The notes under the pieces: model-generated | The model's database searches: none | Told to the model about the DNA's origin: nothing | What the model saw: the letters and a program-made list of their open reading frames with translations, nothing else | Translations under genes and position numbers: made by a program | Shown here: piece after piece, positions 12,408-23,413 of the stretch | How positions within the stretch are numbered: the stretch's first letter is position 1 | Layout of the letters: the number at the start of each line of letters is the position of its first letter | Source of the DNA: Phellopilus nigrolimitatus | Lineage: Eukaryota; Basidiomycota; Agaricomycetes; Hymenochaetales; Hymenochaetaceae | Direction of reading: 5' to 3' | Assembly (NCBI GenBank): GCA_021029095.1 | Contig: JAJOHG010000018.1 | Coordinates: 310,001-374,000, forward strand | DNA length: 64,000 nt

Positions 12408-14185
12408 ATGTCGTTGCAGCACTTCGGAAAGGCCGCTTTGCGCGTTACCAAAAACTATACCAAGGGCTACTCCGACGTGCAGACGAAGTTGCGCGATGCT
12501 ACTTCGAACGACCCCTGGGGCCCGACAGGCCAGCAGATGAACGAAATCGCGCAAATGACATACAATCAGTGCGTGTTTACTCGGTCGTAGAGTGCCGATC
12601 CCTAAGAGAGTTTCTGAGCGTGTAGAAACGACTTTGTGGAGATCATGGAGATGCTGGACAAGCGGCTGAATGACAAGGGTAAGAACTGGCGGCATGTTTT
12701 CAAGGTGCGAGATCGCGCGCATATCCCCTTCGGGTTTCTTTCAATCTAACTGTCGGTGTGTGTCTTTGGCACAAACAGGCTCTGACTGTTCTTGACTATC
12801 TTCTGCATAACGGGTCCGAGAACGTTATAATTTATTTCCGGGATAATGTATATGTCGTCAAAACGCTCAAGGAATTCCAATATGTGGACGAGTACTCGAA
12901 GGACCAGGGCGCGAATGTCCGCCAGAAGGCGAAGGACATCACGAACCTCCTGCAAGATGAGGCGCGCATGCGCGAGGAACGCAGGAATCGCGCGAGCATG
13001 CGCGACCGCATGGTCCGCGGCAATGAGGGCGGCCCTCTAGACGACTTTGAAGAGAACGCGGCGCGCCGCGAGCGCCCGCCCGAAGGAAGGCGGAAGAACA
13101 ACGACGACAAAGAAAAAGCCGAGATAGAGCGGGCGATTGCGGCAAGCAAGCGGAGTCTTGCGGATGAGCAGGCGAAGAGCGCAGAGGAGGAGGATCTTTT
13201 GCGGGCGATCAGACTTAGCGAGGAGGAGAACGCGAAGCGCAACAAATTGATTGAGGACTCCAACTCGAGGGCGTTATTCGATGACCAGGCACAAGCGTAA
13301 GTGGTTATTTAACAACGATTTCGTTTTGTTTTCTCATAAGCATAAAAGCGCGCCGTCAAATAACCCATTCCCGCTCGTCGATCCATCAGCACAGTTCTCT
13401 CAGCAGCAAATGCAACCTCAGTACACTTCAATGGCGCCCCAGTTCACGTCTTTCAATCCTTACCAGCAACAAGCGCAGCAAGAAGCAATGCAGGTAAGAC
13501 GATGACGGTTTATGCTTTTTGTAGTTGGCGTCTGATCGTCGTGAAAGGCTCAATACGTACTTCAGCAGCAGGATTGGATGCGTCAACAGCAAGAGGCCCA
13601 GCAGGCCCAGCTTTTGCAGGCCCAGCAGCAGGCTCAACAGGATGAATGGAACCGTCAGCAGCAGATTCTGTTTCTCCAGCAGCAGCAGCAACAGCAGCAA
13701 CAGCAACAACAACAACAACCACTCTACCCCCAGCCTACAGGCTTCGGGTCAAACAATCCTTTTGCTGTATCTACGTTCGGACAGTCGCAGTCCCCGCCAC
13801 CGCTTCCGTCGTCTTCGAGTCACGCCTCACCAATCGATTCCTTCTCGTTGCCCTCCACGTTCGCCAGCTCGCCAGCTCCTTCGTCATCGACCATGCAGTC
13901 ACCAAGCTCGACGTCTCCCGCACCACGGCCAGCGCCAGCGAGAAGCGACGCCGAACACGCGCACCTGGCCAATCTGCTCGCGAACCGAGAAGACGGCCAG
14001 GATACCTTCGGTAATGTCGGACAGCTCCGGTAAGAAAAATAGCTTGTCCGCTTTCAGTTTGCTTCACAGACTGACTGTCTCGTAGACTTGGACACTCCCA
14101 GGCACGGATCGGCGCGCAGAAAACCGGGCACAACCCTTTTGCGGCGCAGCAACAAGGCGGCGAGCAGCCGTTCTTCTCGATTTAG
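12408..14185 (+). CDS. Epsin (ENTH-domain endocytic adaptor)
   Basis: A clathrin adaptor that binds PtdIns(4,5)P2 and ubiquitinated cargo at the plasma membrane. Exon 1 (12408-12568) starts MSLQHFGKAALRVTKNYTKG and, with exon 2 (12626-12704) and exon 3 (from 12779), forms a full ENTH domain (VEIMEMLDKRLNDKGKNWRH, then ALTVLDYLLHNGSENV). Two ubiquitin-interacting motifs follow (EIERAIAASKRSL and EEDLLRAIRLSEEE). Next come a Gln-rich tract encoded by a CAG/CAA run (13678-13720) and three NPF motifs (SNNPFPL, SNNPFAV, HNPFAAQ) that bind EH-domain proteins. The protein ends QPFFSI with its stop at 14183. Domain order and length fit yeast Ent1/Ent2 well. Confidence 0.93.
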
Positions 14186-14591
14186 CTGACTTGCGTTCGT
14201 GCGTGGCTCCCACGATACCCATGTCCTTCCTTCTGTTTCCGACATCCCCATCTGCGTTGGTTTGCACCTTGTATTTGAACATTCTTTCTCAGAAATAATT
14301 GTGGTGCTTGGCTATGATCAAGATATGTACATATTGCTGGATTAGCTACTTTACGATAAGCAAAGTATTTGGGTTTTTTGTAAAAACAAAATTGTGAGAA
14401 TGGAGGTCTACTTGTTGTGGCTCATTGGGCCTCGGAGCTGATGGCATGGATGTATACGGTTTGGGCTGTGCGACGTTCTCACGCACCTATGTTCTATACC
14501 ACCAGCGCAGTCTACACAGCTATTTCACCCCAGCTACAAACTGCGGCCACTACGACTCGCAAACGACAACGACAACGAGCAGCAATCCGTG

Positions 14592-15852
14592 ATGACAGAT
14601 GCCAAGGTATGTGCCAGCATGCAGCATGCAGCATCCCTTGAGGATGACCCTGACGCTCTGTGCCACTCAGTTTAACAAGGACGCCATGTCGCGCGCTCTC
14701 GGCGCAGCGTTCCTCAGCCATCAAGTCAAGGAACTCGAGAAGACCGTTTCTGATGGAACGAAGCCGAGAGACAGACGCGGGTCGAGGGGCGGCGGGCCGA
14801 GGCCGCCTCGTAATGTGAGACCGGCGCCCGGCAGGCGGAGCGGCGATAGGGAGCACAGCAGCGAACGCGAGGACCGGTATCCGGGAAAAAAGGATGCAAG
14901 CGTCATCGTTGTCGACGCCAGCGTGCTTGTGCATGCGCTAGGGCAACTTAAGGCCTGGTGTGGGAGCAACAGGGAGGAGGTTATCATCGTGCCGCTCGAA
15001 GGTATGTATGCACATCACTCGTATACTAAGCAACTTCTAACTCGTATTCTAGCTCTCAATACGCTGGATCTCCTTAAGAAGGGCACAAGCACCCTCGCGC
15101 AGCGCGCCCGTGCTGCCTCGCGCATTCTCGAACAGCAGGTCGGCACGAACCCGCGCATCAAGGTACAGCCCGATGTGGCATACGTTCTCTGGGACAAGAT
15201 TCCATTTGCAAAAGACGAGCAAGCGAACAACGACGCAGGCACGGATGCAAAGATTCCTGGCCCTCCCGAATGGCTTCGCAGGACCATCTGCTGCGCGCGG
15301 TGGGAATTTGATCACGGAGCGGCGGATGTCGTCCCTGAAGGTGCAGATAGATCGCCGCCGTCGCCGCTGTCCGTTGCGGTCGCTGTATGCCTCGAGTCCG
15401 CTCAGCTACCAGACGCCCCGGTTCATGTGGCGTCGACGTCGCCGGTGCCCCTCCCCGCTCCGCAGCCGTCCAAGTACGAACAGCGTTGCGCCGGGGGCCT
15501 TGTGGCGCAGTGGGCAAAGGAGGCAGGGATTCCTGTGCTGGATTACAAAGCAACGCCGCTGCCGCCTCCGCCTAGCGCTCGCCATGTCCGTACCCCGTCG
15601 GACGAGGAGTGGCGTACTGGCCCGCCTAAGACTGCTACTACGCATGCACCTCGGCAGAAGTTCGCTAGCCTCAGGATCAAGGGGCCTAGTTCGCCCGTCA
15701 ACGAGAAGACAAAGACGAACGTATATGGGCCGGGCCGCGGAGGAGGCGCCATGGTCGAACGGCCTGCGGCGACTATGGCGATGAATGCGAGCATGATGCA
15801 GCTGAGCAAACCTATCCGTGTCCTCGCCCGGGGCGAGAAGCTCGAACCATGA
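14592..15852 (+). CDS. PIN-domain protein, Nmd4/SMG6-like
   Basis: A short first exon (14592-14606, MTDAK) splices at a GTATGT donor to 14671, giving MTDAKFNKDAMSRALGAAFL. After a basic Arg/Gly-rich linker comes a PIN-type nuclease fold: VIVVDASVLVHALGQLKAWC contains the first acidic metal-binding position, and EEVIIVPLEALNTLDLLKKG the second. A 51-nt intron (15002-15052) falls in that motif; it is a multiple of three and has no stop, so retention would insert 17 residues. The C-terminal third is basic and Pro-rich. PIN proteins of this type are known in nonsense-mediated decay and RNA processing. The RNA role is inferred, and I cannot tell whether all catalytic acids are present. The stop is at 15850. 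Confidence 0.65.
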
Positions 15853-16708
15853 TGAATGTGCCCACCTCCATTCTCAAGAAGTGAGTGCACGAGTTGAGTT
15901 ATTAGGTTTGATACATATCTCATGTCGAGAAGTTTTCGACAGTATCATGTTCCTCGGATGTTTGTGAACGAGGTAGGTTTGGTTCGAACAGAAGTTACGT
16001 TCTGTGAGTCTTAGATCCCTGTCCCCAAGATCAAATTCTGACTCTTTTATTATTATTCTGACTGTTAGGTGGTACCTAGCCGCCCGTCGATGGCCAGTTA
16101 AGGAAAGAGAGGAGCAGAGTCGAGTACCCGCGGGAGACATTCTTTCATTGCATTGCATTGCGTCATTTTTCCCGCATCGCGGCAAACGGTAGCGAAATCA
16201 GCGTATCGGTTCTAAGTCCTTGGTTCCTTCTTCCGTTGCCGTCGAACAATTTCCTACTCCCTTTTCTATAGGCATCTACTTATCTACGTCTGGACGCATG
16301 TCCATGCCGAGCTCCACGGCCAGCCTGTGGCTTGTCCATTTCTTCTTTCGTTAGCTCGTCCACATATTTCGCGTGTGCTCGACTACCCAATCTGTTGGAC
16401 CGTCTTCTTGGCTTCATCATGCTCTTACATATGCCTTCCTATTGATTTTTGTCTCTACTTCTGTTTGTCTCTCCCGCCTCAAATTGTATGCGTTTTTTTT
16501 TTTGCTCTTGGGGAACATGTCCGTGAATGACTTTGCTATGGCTGTATGACTGTCTAAAGGAAGGGAAACGCAGCTTTGCATATTTGATTGTTCACACCCG
16601 AAGAACAGGTATGGTAAATCCGGTTACAGCAAGTGCGAAAGGATACAGTATAAAAGGAAGAAAGATCCTTTTGATCGAGAAAAAGGCTACAACCTCTGAT
16701 ATTGTTAT
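15853..16708. other. Intergenic, pyrimidine-rich
   Basis: 3' flank of the PIN gene and 3' flank of the minus-strand tRNA. It holds pyrimidine-rich tracts (about 16340-16510) with a T run at 16493-16503. No gene is supported. Confidence 0.45.
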
Positions 16709-16779
16709 ACACTGAAGGGGAGTCGAACCCCTGCCGCTTGCTTGGAAGGCAAGCATGATAACCGCTTCACCATCAGTGT
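16709..16779 (-). tRNA. tRNA-Gly(UCC)
   Basis: The reverse complement folds as a 71-nt cloverleaf without an intron. The 7-bp acceptor stem is ACACTGA/TCAGTGT. The A-box is TGGTGAAGCGG. The anticodon arm is CTTGC-CTTCCAA-GCAAG with anticodon TCC. The T arm carries GGTTCGACTCC as B-box. It reads GGA glycine codons. The mariner-type MITE begins about 80 bp beyond its 5' side. Confidence 0.95.
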
Positions 16780-16859
16780 TTCATAGAACCTTTGTAATAA
16801 TCTCTATAGGTTATTTCCCCTTACTTTCATAGTGAACACACATACAAGAATCAAACATA

Positions 16860-17139
16860 CAGGGGGATGTAGAAAGTCGTGGTGATCGACATGGACATCC
16901 AAAAAAGGAGAATATCCCCAGACCTGTCTATTTCTTTCGTTTTCTTTAAGGCAGCCCGGGATTAAGGTAAGAAAGACTTTATACTGTCAATGGGACTTTT
17001 TTTTTTTTGTGTGAATCAGGTCAAATTCCGGGCATTGAAGGTAGGATGTGGAGGGTTTGAACGGTTATCTACGGTGATGTGAATCTACTTCCTGATTTGG
17101 AAGCAAATGTCGATCACCACGACTTTCTACATCCCCCTG
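16860..17139. mobile_element. Tc1/mariner-type MITE, 280 bp, perfect long TIRs
   Basis: The two ends are perfect inverted repeats: 16858-16892 and 17107-17141 match over 35 nt including the flanking TA. The element starts CAGGGGGATG and ends CATCCCCCTG, and each end is flanked by TA, the target duplication typical of Tc1/mariner transposases. The interior has no open frame, so it would be non-autonomous. It lies between the tRNA-Gly and the 3' end of the acyl-CoA ligase (47 bp from its stop codon). The lack of any mismatch between the arms suggests recent insertion. Confidence 0.85.
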
Positions 17140-17185
17140 TACAGAGCGAAAAGCGCTTGATAACCTGACTATATCGTATGGCGCA

Positions 17186-20010
17186 CTATAACTTAGCTAT
17201 AGATTTGACACTCTTCTTATATCCCTTTCCTGCATTTCTTAGCCTGCGGATCCACTCCTTCCGCACGCGCTTCCGAAGTACGTCTTTCACGATTTTCCCG
17301 GCCGCATTTCGTTCTGCTCCGAAGAGGAAAGGTCAGCATCCGCACCCCATGATAAAGAGAGCTAATAACTCGGCGAGGCGCGACATACCTATCAGTTCAT
17401 CCTGGACGAGGACCATCACGGGGACGGCATGCAGGGGTAAGCTAAGGTATATCGAGAAGGCAAGAAAAACGTTGAGATGCGGACGAGCTGCAAGTTTGAC
17501 GAAAGCGAACGACGTACGATTTTTTTGCGATCGCAATGACCTCCTCTTCCTTGACCTGGCCACAGAAATGCGGCTTCGTTGTGACGACGGCTGCGACGAG
17601 CTCGCCCAGGCGCTTGTCGGGCAAGCTCACTGCGGCCGCGTCCAGAATCCGCTCGTCCGCGTACAGCGCATTCTCGACCTCTACGGAGTGCTAAAGTTTA
17701 CGATTGAGCGCTGGAAAAATCTACGAGTAAGGGAAGGGCAATTACAATGTTCTCCCCGCCTGGAAATACGTGTCTGTCAGTAAATCTGGACAGCTGCATG
17801 ATAAATGGGTTAGCTCACCTCTTATGATTATATCCTTGACTGTTATGGGAAGCAACCAGGCATGAGTTTATTATATTTTAATCATTCGCGAGGTACCCAC
17901 TTCGATCTTTGATGTACACGAAGCCTTCTTCGTCTATAATCGCCAGATCACCAGTCTTGAACCAGCCGTCTGGCGTGATCGCTTTGTCGGTCGCCGCTAA
18001 GATCGAATCCATCAACAATGCGATATAAAATAAAATAAACGGTGTATACCTTTATCACCCCAGTATCCCTTCATTATATTCGGCCCTTTTCTGTAGCGTT
18101 GAAAAAACAGAATAAACCGCAACACAAATGAGAGAGGCGACAGACTTACATCCAAAGCTCTCCAATTTGCCCTTGAGGCAATACTTTTTGAGTTGCAGGA
18201 TCGACCACGAGAAGGTCATTGACTGGTGTAGCAAGACCACTTTTTTATCGTACGTCAAAACTAAATATGCCATCCTTATATAAAAGGACTGACGTGCTTG
18301 TTGGCCGTGCCAGGAAGTCTTCACGACAAGAGGTCATTGATGAACAGTCGGGTAACACATGATGAATTAAAACTAAGCACCTTCGCCTTTAAATTTTATA
18401 AATGTCTTGGTCAAACTCGACTACGAATGAAAGGCTTACCATTGATACTAGCAGCAATAGCATTCGTTTCGCTCAGGCCATACCCTTGTCCGCTAAAACG
18501 AAGCATCAGCCGTTGATGAGATGAGAAAAGCTACTACCGAATGTGAGAAAAACAGCACGTACGATTCGACGTTGGTGAACCGCCGAAGCACCTCCTTCGG
18601 CATAGTTTCCGAAGAAGGCGCTCCGCCACAGGAAAGAGTCTCCAGCACGCTGGGCTCAAGTGAAGACTCGATCAAGTCCAAAATCATGGAAGGGACCCCA
18701 CCGGCATTAGTAAGCCGTTCTCTGACAATTATACGTGCGGCTGGATATATTATTAGGAATTAACCTTGAGTCAGGGGAAGTGAAAAAGAGTACTCTGAAA
18801 CCCGCCTTCTTCTTTATCCCATTTGCGGATGAAGGCGACCTTGGCGCCTTGCGCCGTGGATGCCATCTATATCAACAAGAGAAACAAAAAGTCAATATAA
18901 AAAAAGCTTTACGAGAACAAACGTAAACGCTCGGAAGCGACAGACCAGGGCGCTTGTTAGTCCCGTCACATGGAAGAGCGGAACACTGATTAGCGTGCCC
19001 TTCTGCGGGCCGTTCGGATCCGGCTCCGGAATGTTCTCCCCCTTGCGCAATATCGCGCGCATTTTCGCGAGGGGCGAATTGAGGACGTTCGTCAGGAATC
19101 CGCGGTTTGACGAGAGGACGCCCTTTGGCAGTCCAGTCGTGCCCGACGTGAAGAAGATTGTTGCGTCGTCCTCTGGTGACGCATTCGGCGTCGCTCGCCA
19201 TGCCTCGCCGGGCCCGTTGTATGCGTCTAGCGCAGAGTCGAGCGGGGACATGCCATTCCACTTCCATCCTGAGGGTGTGGGGCTGCCTTCGTGAGCTCGG
19301 ACGACGAAGACCTTGTTGAGCGATGTCTTCTGTTTGAGTTCGGCCAACAGCTTGCCGGAAAGCTTGTCAGCACGTTCCGGGTCGACAAAAATGACCTTTG
19401 GATTCGTGGTCGAAATGCAGTGTAGCAAAGGACCTGGGGGCGCCCACGCATTTATCAAAGTTGCAACGCCGCCCAGTAAGTGAGTCGCCCAGAATATTAT
19501 AACAAACTCGGGAAGATTTCGCATTATGATAGCAACTTAATGGCGGGAAAAATGTACATATTTGTCAGTCAGAAAATTACGGTTATGTACAATAATGCGT
19601 ACCCCGGTCTCCTTTGCGCACGGCATATCTGGTATACAACAAACTCGCGAGCTTTGATGCGCGATCATGCGCCTGCCTATATGTGTACCGCTCGTTCTCG
19701 AACACGATGTAATCGCGATCCCGATTTTCTGCCCACTTCACAAGCCAGAAATCCCGTGTATTCTATCCAGCCGTCAAGTACGAATGGTCAATATATGTGG
19801 ATTAAGAGCGACGGCGATAAAGTTTCATACCGAAGGCAGATTCTTGTATACCCGTAAAAGCCGACCATCGATGATAGCCTGTCCCAGCTCATGCAGCTTT
19901 CCCGGCGCGGTTAAAATCTTTTCGCACTCTTCTACAGACCGCTTTGGTTTCCGATGAAAGCTTGACACTGCGCTCGTTGACGCGACGGGGGGTGCACCGG
20001 CGTCGTTCAT
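17186..20010 (-). CDS. AMP-forming acyl-CoA ligase (4-coumarate-CoA ligase-like), peroxisomal
   Basis: An ANL-superfamily enzyme that activates a carboxylic acid with ATP and joins it to CoA. The P-loop motif IFFTSGTTGLPKG lies near 19155-19120, preceded by a normal N-terminal fold. Later motifs in order are PLFHVTGL, YGLSETNA, GWFKTGDLAIIDEEGF, GGENI, and a C-terminal domain with GKIVKDVLRKR holding the adenylation lysine. The protein ends in Ala-Lys-Leu, a PTS1 peroxisomal signal, with its stop at 17186. The start is taken at MNDAGAPP (20010); a Met seven codons upstream is also possible. The substrate cannot be read from sequence; fatty, dicarboxylic or aromatic acids are all possible. Family certain, substrate open. 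Confidence 0.87.
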
Positions 20011-21496
20011 GGTATGACGAAGAGCAGCCACGTATCGGTCAAAGGCACGACTAGAAAACAGGAGAATTCGGCCTGGAAATCGAACATCCCGGGGTATTTA
20101 ATCCTATAACTATAAGTAAACCGGCTCTGTGATTTGTGTACGCCGAGTCTCAGGAAGAAACGGGTGCAGAGGAAGCCGGTATGGTATACTATTGATGAGC
20201 AATAACACGCGTAAACGCCACCCGGGCTACTTATAGCCGCCGCCACTCATGACTCTTCTCACCCCCACACCATGATCACCTGGTTGTATTGAGAATTTAT
20301 CTTGGAATTCTCATTTGCATGTCTGTTCTTCTGCCATTTGTTGCAATCGTGGAACATCATTGCTTTTACTTGGATGTCTATCGACTTTCTGAACTGGGTC
20401 ATCGAGCTCGGGGCTTCGTCCTTGAATGATCGTGAGGCTTCACACCGGCGTTCCGACGCCTAACATAGTCTTCTGACAACTGACAATGGACACGAGTCGA
20501 TGATGGTGGGACCATTATAATTTATCAGAACCCGCTTTTTCTGTAAGAATATTCATCTAGTCATATCTTGCACCCTGACTGCTTCAGCAAATGCAATGCC
20601 CTTTCGTGGCACTATCGCACCTGCCGTATGTGCATCCTTGTCTGCCTTTGCCATGGCTTGTATTTTCGGACTTACAAAGGGGACTCTGGACTATCGCCGC
20701 AAGATTTTATCTTGTACGACACACTGGAGTTAATCTAAAACATGCAGCGATGTTGCGCACTGCTTTTTTCATGAAATGTGTTCATCTCAGCTGGAATTGC
20801 TTATTGCTATCAGAATCAACCGACCGATACTTGCGGATGGATCACTTTACGAGAGTCGCTCAATCAAAAAATTTCGTAAAGCTGATTACTGCACTAGAGC
20901 CTTTTGATTCATTCTCCGCGGTACCAGAACTATCCCGACAAACGCCTGTCCCAACGGCATAATTCTGTTCTCCGGCTTCGATGATCTAGGGCTGTAGAGC
21001 CAGCAGAAACATCACTGTTTTCCGATTTGTGGGACACGATATTTATGTGTTGTTATCAAATACAGCTACTTGAGCAACGTGTACTTTTCGAAGGCAGATG
21101 CTAGCAACCAAGGCGAGGATTGCGTACTGTTCATTATTCGCGTTCGCTTTGATTTCTTGTGAGTGCAGTGCCTTTTGAGCGGTTATATCGGCACGTTGTG
21201 CGCTTGTCATCGACAATGTGATAACCTTAATGAAATTCGCGGTTATGAATCTGTGTTCGTAGGACGGACTTACTACCCAGGAGATATGGCGCTATATTAT
21301 GAAAACAAACAAACAACAAAGAAAGTCACATCAAAATACACATGCAGCTCTGATCCATACCATGTAGCCTAGAATCCATAATGACAACAATTGAAGACAG
21401 CACGACGAGTCTGATCCACATTATAGCGATAGCGATTGAACCTCAAGCCAAGACGGTAAACCTGTCAATACTTTCCTTGGGTCCCATCTTCACCTC
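20011..21496. other. Intergenic, no supported gene
   Basis: About 1.5 kb between the ligase and the first DUF7918-like gene. A 123-codon plus-strand frame at 20591-20962 lacks any recognisable family or good codon pattern, and I do not call it. No inverted or tandem repeats stood out. Confidence 0.4.
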
Positions 21497-22788
21497 TCAT
21501 TCGTAGCCTTCAAGCTCAGATAGTTCGCGCTGAATTTCAGCTTGGCGCTCCTGATCGATGCAAGATGAGATCCTTCGACTGCAAGACGGTAGAAGCAAAA
21601 GGGCGCACCCTTAGTCGACGGAGGTCCTCAAGCTCTCTGAGCTCACGCTGGACTTGCTCTTGCTGCTCCTGTAAGCCCAAACGCCCGTAAACGAAGCAAA
21701 ATGTAAGGCACAGGTCTATCGATATCGGGACGGCAGAGCCAGCGCAATTCGGTATACTGACCCTCAAACGACGTATTATATCCCCTTTCCCCTCGTCGCG
21801 CGGCATGGCGGCTGGTATCGGCAAAGGATCTTCGATCTTCGGGACGTAGGTAGGGATAATCCCTTGCGCCAGAAGCATAGCTGAAAGAAAAAGCACATTG
21901 GATAAGCAGAGCGTATAGGATCATCTTACGCGTGTGATCTACGTACACCTAGGTCTGTAGATGTAGTTGAAAATTGCGACAGGCGCTGGGTTGTCTGGGT
22001 CGAAGGGGATCGAGGTCATCTTTTTGGTGCGAAATGCCTTCTGTTCTCCCAGACTTTTCCGCGGCATTGAAAATCGAATCGATAAGTAAACTGGTTAAAT
22101 AAACACAAAGATGATGAGAGATGTCGCTGCCTCACCAAATGCCCCGTGCACCGCTTATTCTGCTGCGCTTGAGGTAGGGGTCGTTAGACAATCCGGGAAC
22201 ATAATAGGTCGGATCGCGCGACTCGGTGAAGATGACCTGCAGGACCTCGATACGTATGGTCCCCACTTCACCAGTTTCAGCAGAACCGAATGCCGATTCT
22301 TCACCTGCTCGAGACGCGGCAATTATTTTTCGTATTCGTATATTTCCTTGGATCAAACCTCACAAGCTTACAGAGAAAGATGTGACTGACTCGAGAAAAT
22401 TATGTCTGAGAAAACAAAAGGCTTGACTGTACTTGCGTCGACGCTGATGCCGTAGCAAGTAATTTCTTTCCCCATTTTGCGCTGGTCGTAACCACGGTTC
22501 ACGAGCTCCATGCCGTCCACGAAAATGATCAATTGCAGGGAAGACGGGTAGTGCTCCGCCCGGAAGAAGATTTCAAACTCCTACATGAAAACCGGTTTAG
22601 AAAGTTAGAAATCTTATCCCGAGCCATGCGAACGGATAGGCAAATGAGACAGAGAGAAAAAAGAAAACCTTTCCAGATTCACTTGCTATCCAAGACGTCA
22701 CCGTGGATCCAATAATTTGCGTGCCATATTCTTCCAGTACATTATCCTCTATTTTTATTCCTATGTCGCAATTTGAAAAGCGGGGCAT
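21497..22788 (-). CDS. DUF7918-like protein, copy A (no SIM)
   Basis: First of the expanded family. It starts MPRFSNCDIGIKIEDNVLEE at 22788, followed by VTSWIASESGKV, the conserved family motif. Later exons give a FVDGMEL strand, GTIRIEVLQV, a segment ending IFNYIYRPR, and AMLLAQGIIP. Two Gln/Glu-rich helices follow (QEQQEQVQRELRELEDL; ERQAEIQRELSELEGYE) and a stop at 21497. It ends right after the coiled coil and lacks the C-terminal VIDLT motif of its relatives, so it is either C-terminally truncated or a natural variant. The function of the family is unknown. Splice joins were judged by homology to the other copies. Confidence 0.7.
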
Positions 22789-23089
22789 TCCAATGGTATG
22801 TTTGACAAAATCCGAAGGTGTTGAAGGGTTTTGGCAAGCCGCATGGTCGTAGACATACCAGTCTGTAACGAAACATGTGCCCAACACGTGCTGTGACGTG
22901 GCGCGCATTGGACGTGTCGTGCTATGACTACGACGCAATGTCTACTCCTGAAATTCAAAAAGCTTGCATTCCAAACACGCATGCTCTTGCTTCTTTTTAT
23001 TAGCTTTTCGTTGAGCACAGTTTAATCTGCACAGATGACCGCGAAACGGTCACGAACTTGAGAAAGGCAGCTTGAAGCATAATTTATCG

Positions 23090-23405
23090 ATGCCAACTAA
23101 TACACAAACTTGAATTCCACAGTCAGTTTGAGCTCACTTGATAGACACGATACATAATCATCCAGATCCTCTCCCGTCAAATCAATCATTTCACCTGCTT
23201 TGACAGCCGCAGGCCCGGGGCACTGTCGCCAATCCTGCGCATCTTCTTCACTCTCATTCCATCCTACTCGGCCTCAATCTTAGACATTGTCTTAGGTCGA
23301 GTCAGTTTCCCCGGTTGAGCCCACAATTCATTCTGTTCCAGCTCTGCTTACTGCTGTTCCTGCCGAATTTTCTCCCGGTGAAGCAGAATCCTACCCTGCC
23401 TCTCC
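23090..23405 (-). pseudogene. DUF7918 C-terminal relic, related to copy C
   Basis: The minus strand reads a decayed tail: EKIRQEQQ, stop, AELEQNELWAQ, and later VKKMRRIG and MIDLTGEDLDD in shifting frames. It aligns with the tail of copy C (KKIRQEQQEAERELTELQAQ; RKMRRVGG; VIDLTP). It carries in-frame stops and has no N-terminal half, so it is a truncated duplicate squeezed between copy A and the 3' end of copy B. Confidence 0.7.
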
Positions 23406-23413
23406 TATCAAAA

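Noticed and set aside
13510..13720. Minus-strand poly-Leu and poly-Val/Ala frames
   Set aside because: They are antisense to the CAG/CAA tract of the epsin gene.
20591..20962. A 123-codon plus-strand frame
   Set aside because: No family, no clear coding bias and no partner exons; likely chance.
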